DNA of 64,000 bases from Ctena decussata (GCA_963989385.1 OZ022510.1:35035448-35099447); one strand, 5' to 3'. Positions 1 through 10,894 are shown, counted from the first letter of the stretch. The notes: a model not told the origin generated them from the sequence alone. Made by a program: numbers and translations.

Positions 1-350
1 TTTGTTAAATAGGAAAGGTTAAAGTTTAAGGCAACAAAAGATTTGATATGTTTTCATATGCTGTGCCCAAGATACAGTGGGCCTTAAACACCCACTGTTT
101 CTACGGTCACAAGGTTACGAGAAACATCTACATTTTACATGTAATCATCCTTTGGTAAACATTGCATGTTATTAGAGCCCAGCCAACATTTTTTCTTTAG
201 TTACGCTTAATTTATTTTCTACAGTAACTGTTTTGACCATTTTATGATAGTATTTTTTCTTCATCAAAGATGTGCTAAATCAGAAACTACGAAGAACTAA
301 CTCTATTATTTATGGGCTGTCTTTGGAATAATTGATAAAAGTATCAAACG
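1..350. other. AT-rich left edge, nothing recognised
   Basis: I see no coding potential, splice-anchored exon or repeat structure here. The similarity shared with the region upstream of gene B begins at about 350, so this stretch lies outside the recognisable duplication. Confidence 0.5.
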
Positions 351-672
351 TGAGAGAAATCACGCTGAAGGTCTAAACAACGAAAAATATGACAAATCTG
401 CAGGGAAGATTCATTTAATCTTAATTAACTTCACTGTACTTGTCTGTGCATTATAATTATTGCTTAAGGTACATGGACACAGCTCCTAACTTTTTCCGCC
501 ATAATTTCAAAGAGAGACAACTTGAGGGACTTAGTTTTGGCTGCCCAACTTAACCCTGTCGACTCTCCTCTTTTTATTACCTGAATGAGTATATTTGACA
601 TTTCAGGAGTGTCTTATTTAGTTTAGTTGTTATTATTTTTTATGTATAAGTACACATTTTTTTTTACAGTAG

Positions 673-717
673 AGATCCTGATCAGACGCCGCGTTTTGCG
701 GCGTCTGATTAGGATCT
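673..717. repeat. Strong 20-bp-arm hairpin upstream of gene A
   Basis: The arms 673-692 and 698-717 are complementary except at one position and enclose a 5-base loop; the core is CAGACGCCGC / GCGGCGTCTG. A decayed version sits at the matching place upstream of gene B (about 31540-31585), so it predates the duplication. A related hairpin with a CTGATCAGA-type arm lies at 4987-5018. It looks like the relic of a short foldback element; a regulatory role is only a possibility. Confidence 0.7.
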
Positions 718-1187
718 GCACTGTTTGCCAGTGTCTTTTTATGGCACGACAAATATAAATAGATTAAAAGGGATCGACTCTTATAAAGGAAAATAATTTG
801 CGCCCAGGAGAGCAAATTCTTTCCTGGACGGAGTGCAAATTCTTCTCCAATTCAGCAATTCATTTTCCTTTGAGAGTTAAAAAAAATATTGAAAAGAGAG
901 GCAAAAATTACGATTGCAAAGTTGCGTCCCTTGAAATTGTTACTAGTCCCCTTAACCATATGTCCCGAATTTATTACATTATTTCATGCAGACATAAATA
1001 TCGTACCAGTAACTGCATAGTACGAAGTATTCCAATTCGTAAACGTCAACAAAATTTCTGTTTTAATTTCTTTTCCTTTTTTTGCTTAAAACAGATCCAG
1101 TTGTCTTTATTAACGATTAAGGGCTGTAATGAGATGTATCACGTTTTGATATATGCTACAACGAGGTTCAGGACCTCAAAAGGGTGG

Positions 1188-1195
1188 TATAAATA
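1188..1195 (+). promoter_or_regulatory. TATA box of gene A
   Basis: TATAAATA stands 80 bp upstream of the gene A start codon. The same octamer is 79 bp upstream of gene B (32027). The preceding 40 bp, including GGTTC..GACCTCAAA, are conserved between the two genes. Start-site spacing from a TATA box supports a short 5' UTR within exon 1. Confidence 0.8.
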
Positions 1196-1274
1196 GCCTG
1201 TGAAACTATACTGTCTCATCACTGGATGAAAGAAGTCTTGAGAATTTTTTAAACAAACATACAAAAGAAAAACT

Positions 1275-1317
1275 ATGAACGGATTCATTCTAGTATGTCT
1301 CTGCCTTGTTGCTGCCG
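1275..1317 (+). CDS. Gene A exon 1: signal-peptide exon of secreted Cys-rich peptide
   Basis: The exon encodes MNGFILVCLCLVAA plus the first base of the next codon, then a GTAAG donor at 1318. With exon 2 this gives a short hydrophobic signal peptide, with likely cleavage after V-P-A at residue 17. The paralogous exon at 32113 differs by only a few residues and breaks at the same phase-1 position. I chose this ATG because it is the first after the TATA box and is conserved in gene B. Confidence 0.85.
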
Positions 1318-1361
1318 GTAAGACGAAAATTTTCATGAACTTTCTCGATTCTGCTTTTTAG

Positions 1362-3170
1362 CTCACCTGAGCCGACGGCTCATAGGTAAGCTGATAGGTA
1401 GTATCTGTCGTCCGTAAATATTTTATTGAAAACGACTCTTTCTCTGAACCTACAAAGCCGATTGTTTCCTTTCATATATAACGTCTGTAAGCAGGGGGTT
1501 GGGTGAGGGGAGGGGGGGGGGGTAATAATATTGTTTTTATCCAAATCGCTTCAGTACTTTGGTTGCTATGGCAACGTAAAATTTCCATTGACTTATAATG
1601 GGAAAATTGAAAGGCTGCATTTATTGCTGTGTCACTGCAGATATTTTAACAAAACTTTTACTGAAATGTTTCTTGGGTAGTCCTCTACCACCTAGATGAA
1701 ATTTATGCAAATTTCACAGAATATACGTAGATAAAAATAGAAAAAAAAATCTTCTCTAAAACATTTATTGATCAATAAAGCTGAAAGCTTACAGAAAGTT
1801 TTTTAGTACCAGCCTCTATAGAAATACTATTTTTCTTGGCAATTGCTCCAGCAGTTTGCATGCTATGATACCAACTTATAGTTCCCATTGATTAATGGGA
1901 AAAGTGGAAATTGGCAATTTTGCAGAACCACTGCAATTATTTAGTTTTTTTTCTTCAGAAATGATTCTTGAGTAGTCCACTACGATTCAAGTGAAATTTG
2001 TCCAAATCGCGAAATCCAGTTTGTTGTCAAGGCAACTTAAACTCGAAAACTATTCAAAAATCTTTTCCCCAGAAACCATAAAGAGGATGAAGCTGGTACT
2101 TTGTGCATAACGTTAGCCTCTTTATAAAAAAAATCACGTCATTATCGTTGCCTTTGTGGTTTCGTTGTTTTGGCAATTTTATTTTTTCCAGTGACTTATA
2201 CTGGGAAATTGGCATTATTTCTGTGTTACTGCAGGTATTTAGGTTTTAAATGATATTTATTCAATATAAATTACATATACAGACATAATAAAAAAGTATT
2301 GCATGGATCTGACGGTAAGCGAATCGCTTATATGAAAGTCATCTCCTGAGACACGATATGTTGTAGATATTTTAGCAGAATTTATAAAAAAATGTTCCTG
2401 TAGTAGTCCTTTACCAGGCATATGAATTTTGTCCAAAGCGTTGATTTGATTGGTTGACATGGCAGCCGAAAGGCTAAAAAATTAACTGCAACTTTATTAA
2501 TTTTGCAGCTAATCAGGACAGGCATAAACCTTGGACGAGTTTGAAATCGGGTCAGCTCGGAATATTCATTTCGGAGTTACTTGCCCTTAAAGGCCTAATA
2601 AAAAGTTTTCCCATAGACTTAAAATGGCAAAAATGCTGTCCCGGGCATAGCAAATTTATGATTTATTGGAACTTGATCAAACTTGCTGATAATCGGGATA
2701 GGCATAGACTCTCGGACGTGTTCGATATTTGGCTATACATATATTGTACATTTTAGCTGCAGCTACTTGCCATTGAGTGCTTAGATAATCCATATTTGAG
2801 CCGCGACACGAGAAAAACAACAAAGTGGTTGTGCGTCCAGTGCAGATTCAGATCAGCCTGTGCATCCGCCCTGTCTGATCAAACTCTTTGATAAGCGCTT
2901 AAAGGGTAGCCAAGGGTCTAAGTTACCTCCGTGCGGACAGCGAAGACTCTGATCAGACTGATCTGAGTCTGCGCTGGGCGCACAACCACTTTGATGGTTT
3001 TCTCGTGTCGCGGCTCATATTTGATCTTGTCCCGGGCATAGCGACTTTATTTTTTATCGAAACGTCACCAAACTTGCTGATAACTAGGACAGGCATAAAC
3101 TCATTAATAAATTCGAAATTCGGTTATCTGGTACATTTTGCCTTAGAGCTACTTACCCTCTAGTCCTAAG
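1362..3170 (-). mobile_element. Hairpin-ended (Helitron-like) repeat element in gene A intron 1
   Basis: It opens with TAGCTCACCTGAGCCGACGG at 1360. This is the inverse of the hairpin plus AGGTGAGCTA terminus seen at 36530, 38030 and 43645. The body holds three diverged units of about 300 bp between 1545 and 2465, each with a 'gttgctatggcaac'-like and a 'cccattgacttataatggg'-like block. A second tandem unit (2500-2760 and 3025-3170) is split by the MITE at 2797-3017. Helitron membership rests only on the terminal hairpin, and the other end is not resolved. Confidence 0.5.
2797..3017. mobile_element. MITE with TGAGCCGCGACACGAG terminal inverted repeats
   Basis: The left end TGAGCCGCGACACGAG (2797) and right end CTCGTGTCGCGGCTCA (3017) are perfect inverted repeats. 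The inversion continues imperfectly inwards (AAAGTGGTTGTGCG and CGCACAACCACTTT). A TATT on each side may be the target duplication. It interrupts a tandem repeat that resumes at about 3025. From memory this palindromic type, with internal GATCAGACTG motifs, is very common in bivalves. There is no coding capacity. Confidence 0.8.
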
Positions 3171-3303
3171 GATGAATGGACTAAAGTGAACTACAGGACC
3201 ACTGGTTTTCAGCTGGTTTCTATTTTCCATAAAAAATTCTTTCGGTGATAAATACACATTATTATAATATTAACTTGATCTGGCGTACTGTATCACGTTG
3301 AGT

Positions 3304-3445
3304 TGATGAGCCCATACCATCGGATCACCCGAGACGCTTGCGTCGAGGGTGATCCGATGGTATGAGCTCATCGACGAGCGCGCGCGCGGCAGAGGTATGT
3401 AGCTAGTCGCGAACCCGCGCGGCAGAGGTATGTAGCTAGTCGCGA
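3304..3445. repeat. 26-bp-arm hairpin followed by a 29-bp direct repeat
   Basis: Arms at about 3305-3330 and 3347-3372 (core CCATACCATCGGATCACC) form a near-perfect stem. Immediately downstream a GC-rich unit of about 29 bp (GGCAGAGGTATGTAGCTAGT core) occurs twice, and near 3507-3556 CGTCACTTGTCCCGTATCTC also occurs twice. No element family is recognised. Confidence 0.7.
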
Positions 3446-4009
3446 GACAAACGTTACCGACTGAGCAATCGAGGCGCGCCCTTTTTGGCGTGTTTGTTGA
3501 CGTTACGTCACTTGTCCCGTATCTCTGGTTCGTCACTTGTCCCGTATCTCTGGTTCTCGTTTCTACGATGCACGTTAAACAATGACGCGCCCGAAGCTGG
3601 AACTCAGACATAGCCTCGTTTTAAAGGATAGTGATACGGATTCAGAAAACGTCAGTTTGATACGGCGTTCTGTATCAGATGGCCAGAAAACAGGCAGTTC
3701 AAAGGGCGTATCATTGATAGGTATATAATAAAGCGCAATGAAGAAGTTTTGTAACTTGTTTCTGTCATGCTATGAAATAAGTTCTCACAAAAATTAGCAC
3801 ATATGGAGAAAATTCTACAAATTACATACATGTAACAAATGAAAACTTCCAATTAAATCGCTAAAGGCGCATATTTTAATTTTTTTTGTCACCATACTGC
3901 ACTTGGTAATTTTTCGCCAATTTCAACACGCCCATACCTGTCTGTCGTTTCTGTACATTTTGTTAAAGAAATCTATGTGTTATGTTAAAATTTAGTTTGA
4001 TTATTTGAC

Positions 4010-4710
4010 TATTTCTTGACCACTTATAAATGGCTAAAAAATCATGTAAAGTTGCCAACCGTTTTACAAACTTGTGCGTTCGATCGTTTTGTCGAGAAAA
4101 ATGATTTTCGATTTCCTACTCTGGGTCACTATTCCCTCCTACTGATTTACGAAGAATTTGAAAATTGGCCGAATAATGTTAGGCTGATTTGATATATACT
4201 TGCATTAATGCAGAAGGGGTTAATCACAAACCGTAAAATTTGATAATTTCTTGGCCACTTATAAATGGCTAAAAAATCATGTAAAGTTGCCAACCGTATT
4301 ACAAAACTTGTGCGTTCGATCGTTTTGTCGAGAAAAATGATTTTCGATTTCCTACTCTGGGTCACTATTCCCTCCTACTGATTAACGAAGAATTTGAAAA
4401 TTGGCCGAATAATATTAGGCCGATTTGATATATACTTGCATTAACGCAGAAGGGGTTATTCACAAACCGTAAAATTTGATAATTTCTTGGCCACTTATAA
4501 ATGGCCAAAAAAATCATGTAAAGCTGCCAACCGTTTTACAAAAATTGTGCGTTCGATCGTTGTGTCGAGAAAAATGATTTTCGATTTCCTACTCTGGATC
4601 ACTATTCCCTTCTACTGATTTACGAAGAATTTGAAAATTGGCCGAATAATGTTAGGCTGATTTTATATACATTTGCATTAACGCAGAAGGGGCTAATCAC
4701 AAACCATAAA
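4010..4710. repeat. 236-bp tandem repeat, three units
   Basis: Three nearly identical units start around 4013, 4248 and 4484 (marker TTCTTGGCCACTTATAAATG, first unit slightly diverged). Each contains GCGTTCGATCGTTTTGTCGA and ends with GCAGAAGGGGTTAATCACAAA. It lies in intron 1 of gene A, with no counterpart seen in gene B. Confidence 0.85.
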
Positions 4711-4770
4711 GTGCTAAAAAAATGGAACGCCTAAAATGCTACTGTTATAGTCCTGATAATGGAACTGGCC

Positions 4771-4911
4771 CCGAGGTAATAAAACTTGAGTGCATTCTCA
4801 AATCCAAAATAAAGCACACTGATTGGCTGCTTCCGAGCACATGCTCGGAAGCAGCCTATCGGTGTGTCTTTGTTTTGTGTTTGAGATTATACTCAAGTTT
4901 TATTACCTCGG
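4771..4911. mobile_element. 141-bp foldback element (palindromic MITE)
   Basis: The sequence runs from CCGAGGTAATAAAACTTGAG to its complement CTCAAGTTTTATTACCTCGG. The centre is CCGAGCACATGCTCGG, and most positions between pair. It is 229 bp upstream of gene A exon 2 and non-coding. Confidence 0.85.
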
Positions 4912-5139
4912 ACCCAGGTTGGTTCGTTTTAAAATGATGTATTACACTCAAACAATGGAGATGGAACTGTACTCAGTGTAGACCCTGATCAGATTGCTCC
5001 AGAAGGAGCAGTCTGATCTGAGTCTGCACTAGTTGCTCATACCTATCTGTCCCAATACTTGTGAACAATAATTATTATGGTATTTTGTTTTGTTTATATT
5101 TTTAACTTGTTTGCAATGATAACAATGTTCCTATTTCAG

Positions 5140-5274
5140 TCCCAGCACAGGATCATTTCCGGATATGTCGTCAACATAACGAATGGCCAACATACAGACT
5201 ATGTGTTTGGACCATCCCACCTTGTAGTGGTCCTGGAGAAGAGTGCCGCAATGATGGCAGGGACTATGTTTGCT
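5140..5274 (+). CDS. Gene A exon 2: mature cysteine-rich domain
   Basis: A TTTCAG acceptor precedes 5140 and a GTAAGA donor follows 5274. Joined in phase 1, the exon gives 45 codons plus one base, starting V-P-A-Q. Five complete Cys codons are visible: C, 11 residues (RQHNEWPTYRL), C, 6 (VWTIPP), C, 6 (SGPGEE), C, 8 (RNDGRDYV), C. The sixth Cys codon is split by the intron (T|GT). Residues shared with gene B are RICRQH, CVWT.PPC, EC and GRDY.CC, so scaffold and loops are conserved while the loop between Cys1 and Cys2 varies in length. The terminal CC and small size suggest a beta-defensin-like or other host-defence peptide. The spacing does not match big defensins, mytilins, myticins or macins as I know them. 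Secretion is well supported; antimicrobial function is inferred. Confidence 0.85.
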
Positions 5275-5629
5275 GTAAGAATATCAGTTATTCTAAATCG
5301 CGACTTATTCGCACCGGCAAGTTTAATTTTCGTGGATCTTCGTTTGCGAAAAAGAAAACTATCGCGAAATCGCTCCCCCCATCCAGCCCCTCCCCACAGA
5401 CTAGCTTCGTGTAAATCTAACTGGTCCCTTGTTATCATTTGGTTGCTACAATATGTCCGGTATATAATAAAACGAGAATTGTCAGAAGACAATAAAGCGC
5501 AATTTGTGGGAGCTTGACTTTAACAAGGGTCATTTGAATATGGACAATTTCGGCTGAGTGATATGAGGTCAACAGCCTTGTCAGAATAATCAGTTATCCC
5601 AATTTATTAAAACCCTTTAAATATTACCA

Positions 5630-6375
5630 GAGATATAATAATATCACTGAACTGTGACATATAGGTCACAGTGACCTAGAAGTGATATGAAGTCAGTCAC
5701 TGTATCTAAATTTACAATTAGATGAAGTATAAAACTTGTTGATGAAATAGTGTTAGACATATTAGATTAAATCACTGGACCATGGAATATAGGTCACACT
5801 GACCTACAATTAGTATGTGGATCACACACATTGTCAGCCCAAACCATTACTTTAAGTAAACTGCTTATCCATGAAAAAGTGTTAGATCTTGGCTAAAAGT
5901 ATTATACCATGAAAATCAGGTCACAGTGACTAACAATTGGTATGAGGTAACTCGCAGTGTCAGCCCAAATCATTGGCCAAAGTATAATGCAAACCCATGT
6001 AAAAGTGCTTGAAATATGACGCAAAATCAATGAACCATGAAATATACGTCACACTGACCTACAATTAGTATAAGGTCACTCACAGTGTCGGCCAAAACCA
6101 TCAATTTAACTATAATGCTAATCCATGAAATAGTGTTTGAGATGTTGCCTAAAATAACTGGACCATGAAATATAAGTAATGGTGACCAGCAAAGAGTACT
6201 AGCGACTAGCGACAGGTCAATGTGACCTGTATTTCATGGTTCATTGATTTTCCATCATATTTTAAACCCCTTTACATGGATTTGCATTATACTTTGGCTT
6301 ATGGTTTTGGCTGACACTGCGAGTTACCTCATACAAATTGTTAGTCACTGTGACCTGATTTAATGGTAAAGTGAT
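5630..6375. repeat. ~125-bp tandem repeat carrying AGGTCAnnnTGACCT palindromes, with inverted half
   Basis: About four degenerate units contain the order 'ccatg-AATATAGGTCACAGTGACCT-acaattagtatgaggtcactcacagtgtcagcccaaa'. From about 6210 the sequence reads as the reverse complement of 5905-6062, making a long imperfect inverted repeat. Perfect 15-bp palindromes AGGTCA-n3-TGACCT lie at 5663-5677, 5791-5805 and 6214-6228, and near matches lie at about 5922, 6045 and 6340. It lies in intron 2 of gene A. Confidence 0.8.
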
Positions 6376-6379
6376 TTAA

Positions 6380-7400
6380 GCCAGGTAGGAAATGCGCTTA
6401 AGTGGGATAGATTAACGGCTATATAGGAAAAGGTCTATCAAGCGCTTAAATAGGAAGTACGATTCGTAAGCAAAGTTAACGGTTACCGCTTAAGTTGGAA
6501 AATTAAGCCAGTGTAGTATGACTTGGAATAGAAGCATTTAGAATAGGATATGGAAAAATAAACACGGTGATGTCGAGGCAAAACGTGTAATGTAGTATAG
6601 TGTAGTGCAGTGCAATTTAATGTAGTGTTATATAGTGTACCAAAGTGCAGTGTAGTGCAGTATTTGGATAAACACGACATGTGGGATGGGTTTGCAGCGA
6701 AGCCTGGCGGAACAGTGTCTCATGTAACAGTTATTTTATTTACTGGTATCGACAGTAATGATTTTCGCTTAGGTGTGTAGAGTAGGAGGCCACAATGAAC
6801 GGCAGGGCGGTTAAAGTATGAAAGACAGGCCAGGTATATGGCAGGCCAGGTAAAGAAGATTCGTTAGGTTAATGCCAGGTAGAGCAGGACAGTAAAGGAA
6901 AGAATCGAACAGACTACGGTAAATTGAATGAAGATTCGTTATATAGTTGGGTAAGCGTAGTATAGTGTAGAGGTACATGTACGATAGAGTATGTTATAAT
7001 ACGCATGGAACTGTTAGGAAATAGCAAGGAAGGAAAAGGTGTGGTAGGATGTAGAATTTACTATAAGGTAGAGCATATATCACCTTATCAGACAGGATAG
7101 GGATGATGGGATGGTGTAGGGATGATAGGACGGAATAGTGGATGACGAGCAGGTTATTGTAGGTTTGCCTAGTGTAAGCTATATTTCGGCAGGTCTAGGT
7201 AGTGCAGTGTTAGAAAGGATATTATATGATGGCAGGATGAGTGGTTATTGGTGAAGTAACATAAGGTAGGGTGCGGTAAGAAAGATAAAGAAGAGTTTGA
7301 TATGGTAATTGCAAGAAAGACCATGTGCTAATCGTGGTCAGCTAGGGAAGAGTATGATAGTATAGTTGTCTAGAAAACGGTATGCTGTACGATAACGAGT
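6380..7400. repeat. Purine/GT-biased, C-poor degenerate simple-sequence tract
   Basis: The + strand is dominated by short TAGG, GTAGTATAG, GGCAGG and AGGATAG words, with very few C residues from 6500 to 7400. No clean period is visible. It looks like a decayed minisatellite. No gene is visible. Confidence 0.55.
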
Positions 7401-9220
7401 AAGTCAAAGATGGCCACCATCGGCGATATTGTTCAACAGAACAAAACTTGTTGCTTATAAATACAACTGGACCCCAACGGAAAAAATACGGACGTATGGA
7501 CGTTCGGATGGTCACAGGACAAGCTTTGCCTTTCGGTAAAAATATATCTTAATGCATATACAGACTAAAGGCTGAACTTTGCAATATCTTTTGATTGAAT
7601 ACTAGTAGAGCGCTCATTTTACCAAAATCATAAGTCCGAACTCATAAACCATTATAAGAATCGACAAATCCGGAATATTTTGATACGCAGCCATATGGAC
7701 TCCCAAAACGGAAGTGTGATCAAGTGCTCGTAAGCTGTAGGCATCATCGGCCTCATATAACGCACCCGCAATATCTATATATGTATCTGATGGAAAAGTC
7801 AGTGAAAATGGAAGCTCGGTAACTAAAAGCCATACAGTATAATTCAACCGTGGCCATCAGGTCGGAAACAAGTTTAGAAACGGTCACATGGCTGGGATCA
7901 ACGAGGCCATGGTGCCTTCCAAAGAACTTTTATAACACAAGTAGCCGTGTTTTGGGCCTAATCCGCTACACTATTACAGCTGCATGATAATATATTTTAA
8001 CTAGAGCTTGTACTGTAATCATGCGTACAGTTTCTTATGTCAGCCGATGTTGATATGGTGCTACCCATTTGGTAGTACCGCCAAAAAAATCTAAATATTC
8101 GGACAGTAAGGTCTGAGCAAACAGTGCATGCCTAGATCAGACTGCTCTGTCAGTGTCTACATAGTCCGTGGGCCCGGAGCGGTCACAATGCTCCCCCACA
8201 GGATCCTCCATGAGTGGCATCGTTTTATTCAGAGACCCGTTTGGATCGAGAATCAATATATTTACACTCGATAGACTGTGGGATGGACCCGCCATTTGAC
8301 GGTTTGTCAAATGGCCGCCTTGAAATAGGCAAAAACTGTTATCCATGTATATGCTCATATTGCATCTTCTAGTAAGCTTAAAGACAATACTTTTGTAGCG
8401 GAACATACACTTTCAAGTCTAGGAACTATAACATATACTTTGCAATCATGTGACAAAACGTGTATACAAAAAAGACTTTACAGGATTACTGTCTGCTGGA
8501 TCCTGAAACTTTGTTCATATGATCAATATACATGTACTTATTTACATGTGTTTCTTCTTATATCATACCTCCTATACTGAGTGAGGAATATAAAATTTTC
8601 TTTATCTTTTCAGTTTAATGGAGAATTAATAAGAAAACATATTCTTTCTAAGTCGTGCTCCCAAAACATTAGCAATATTACAAGAGAAGAAAAAACACGA
8701 AAATCCTGAGTCTTGTATACATTTTTATGCATCTAAGATGGGTACATAACGTTTAAGGCATTTACTTGGTTACTGGGTAGACTGTGCTCCGTCGATGATT
8801 CATGAAGTGTTTTCAAAGCCAAAACGTTTGATTAGTATACAGCTATTGAGATTAAACGTCCAGCATGTTTATTCAAAATAAAAGCTTCATACAAAATGTA
8901 TAACATTTGCAAAAGTTATTTTGTGTTTTGGAAAATTATTTGGCATGAAATATTTTACAATAAATAGAACAGCAACTATAAGCAAGGAACACACCAAAAA
9001 AGCAGTTTATTTAGTCCGTGTATGACTAATAACACACTGTGCAATATCGCTTAAGCCTTCGAAACCACCAGTCAGGGCACAATGACTTGAAATGGGCTAA
9101 ATTCCGCGTCAAAACCAAGAAACTCCTGGACAGATTACTTTAACTGTACTCTTCATTACCGGTTGCATGGGAGGTAGTAATCTATAGAAAAGCAGACTAT
9201 ATATTATAGCCAGAAAGACT
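7400..9220. other. Intron 2 of gene A, unrecognised sequence
   Basis: Unique-looking sequence. Open frames on the minus strand at 7614-7847 and 8137-8406 have no family I recognise and no convincing splice context. AT-rich from 8400 onwards. Confidence 0.4.
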
Positions 9221-9223
9221 GCT

Positions 9224-9500
9224 CGAGCCGCGTAGCGCAATCGGTAGGGCACCTGACTCATAAATCAGAGGTCCTGGGTTCGATACCCGGTCTGGCCACA
9301 TACCTTCGTTTCTCCTTCCGCTGATTCAAGAAAGAAGGACAGTTGTCAGTTACTGGCGAAAGTATGTGCGCTTAGTACTGGTTAACCGCTTAGGAGGTCT
9401 AAGCCTGCCCAGGAATAGTGTGGTTAGGTAAACTGACCGTCCCGACATGACCATAGCTGTTGACCGTGGACGTTAAGCAACAAATCAATCAATCAATCAG
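9224..9500 (+). mobile_element. tRNA-derived SINE (family 1), intron 2 of gene A
   Basis: The head resembles a tRNA with an A-box-like TAGCGCAATCGGTAGGGC and a B-box GGTTCGATACC, including a CAT anticodon-like loop. A body follows with TTAACCGCTTAGGAGGTCTA and GACCATAGCTGTTGACCGTG, and the tail is (CAAT)n ending near 9500. Related copies are at 40012-40282 (+) and 47775-48018 (-). The acceptor stem is imperfect and the body is shared with the other copies, so it is a SINE and not a tRNA gene. Confidence 0.85.
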
Positions 9501-9519
9501 ATAGAGTGCTCTTTAAGGA

Positions 9520-10345
9520 CCTCTATAAGATTTTAATTTGACATCACTTCAGTACATCATCCATTGTGCATCTAATATATATTATTCTTGTCCTTTAGGA
9601 TCAGAGAATATATGCTGAAAATTCATAAATTTTAGATTGATTTAGACTCTTATTATGGATCGTCGATTTTAAATCATTAGGACCACTTTCGATACTAATC
9701 AATCTCGGAATCGACTGTCGAATCAAAATTAAGATATTACAGTATGCTTTTCTCTGGATTTCGTCACCAGACCATGTCAGGGTCACTGATGAGGCTTGAG
9801 TAGCCGAAACTTCGAAGTATGGCCCATGTTTCTTCCTTTGAATGTGTTTTCTTCACTTTAAGGAACGCTTTAAGATTTTAAATTTGCCTTCACTACAGCT
9901 GGTGTTGTGCCGTGTGGCGGCCGTAAAACGTCTCCCGTTACATCATCCATAGAACAGAATATATTTCTCTGGATTGCGTCACCAGATCATGTCAGGGTCA
10001 CTGACGAGGCTTGAGTAGCCGAAACTGCAAAGTATGTCCCATGTTTCTTCCTTTTAATGTGTTTTCTGCACATTAAGGAACGCTTTAAACTTTTAATTTG
10101 CCTTCACTACAGCTGGTGCTGTGCCGTGTGACGGCCGTAAAATGTCTCCCGTTACATCATCCATAGTACAGAATATATTTTATTTTTGTCCTTTCGGATC
10201 GAGAATAAATTCTAAGAAATCAGAAATTTAGATTGATTTACACTCTTATTCTAGATCATCGCGTTTTAATCATTCGGACGTTTTTTAAACAAGTCAGTCT
10301 TGGAATCGACCACTGTATTAAAATAAAAAAAAATAAAAAAGTATG
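9520..10345. repeat. Nested tandem repeat, ~212-bp unit plus TGTCCTTT-GGATC block
   Basis: A block with GTCAGGGTCACTGA, GAGGCTTGAGTAGCCGAAAC and CCCGTTACATCATCCATAG occurs at about 9750-9960 and again at 9962-10175. A second block (TTTAGATTGATTT, TTTTAATCATTCGGAC) occurs at 9590-9740, 10185-10345 and 10715-10835. A partial copy of the first block is at 11390-11450, and a reverse-oriented copy is at about 29935-30150. Confidence 0.7.
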
Positions 10346-10359
10346 CTTTTCTCTGGCTT

Positions 10360-10706
10360 TCAGTCTGCGTATGGAGTGTTTGTATTCAATCTGAAATAAT
10401 TGGGATTAAATGTTGAATATCGAAAATGTTGCCTCGGTTATGTTTCAACATATTTTTCAATTTCTACAATATCTGCCTCCAGTGTTTCTGAGTAGATTAA
10501 TGCTGGCACTTGGAAGTGATCCTAAAATATTTTCTAAACAACTTAATTACTATTGTTATAAGAGAAGTACAAGGATACTCGTTGAAAAAAAAGGTTATTT
10601 TTGCATACGATTTCGCTGACCCCATTGAAATAGCAAGATACAAATGAAATCAAAATGAACTACTCAAAGACCACAAATTGACAATTTAAGGTTGACAAGT
10701 TCAAAA
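10360..10706 (+). pseudogene. Duplicated 3' flank of gene A lacking the terminal exon
   Basis: This stretch matches 11580-11936 (TTCAGTCTGC, AGTGTTTGTATTCAAT, TTGCCTCGGTTATGTTTCAA, TTCGCTGACCCCAT), which is the sequence downstream of the gene A stop codon. The acceptor, last coding bases and stop of exon 3 are absent, because the match starts just after them. It is therefore a partial duplicate of the gene's 3' end, about 1.2 kb upstream of the real exon 3, and not an alternative exon. Confidence 0.75.
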
Positions 10707-10894
10707 ATAGTACAGAATATATTTTATTTTTGTCCTTTCGGACTGAGAATAAAGAAATCAGAAATTTAGATTGATTTTCACTCTTATTCGAGATCATCGC
10801 GTTTTAATCATTCGGACCATTTTTATACAAGTCAGTCTTAAATAGTTGTCAAATGTTTTTCGTATAATTTGTTTAGTCTGTTGTGTGGTACATG

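Noticed and set aside
5077..5517. Single 146-codon open frame across gene A exon 2
   Set aside because: It reads exon 2 in the wrong frame. The spliced frame defined by the 5139 acceptor and 5275 donor is the one conserved in gene B.
8137..8406. 89-codon minus-strand open frame in intron 2 of gene A
   Set aside because: No domain recognised, no paralogue in copy B, and no convincing splice or promoter context.
9225..9298. Stand-alone tRNA gene with CAT anticodon
   Set aside because: The acceptor stem is imperfect, and the tRNA-like head is followed by the same body and tail as two other copies, one with target duplications, so it is a SINE.
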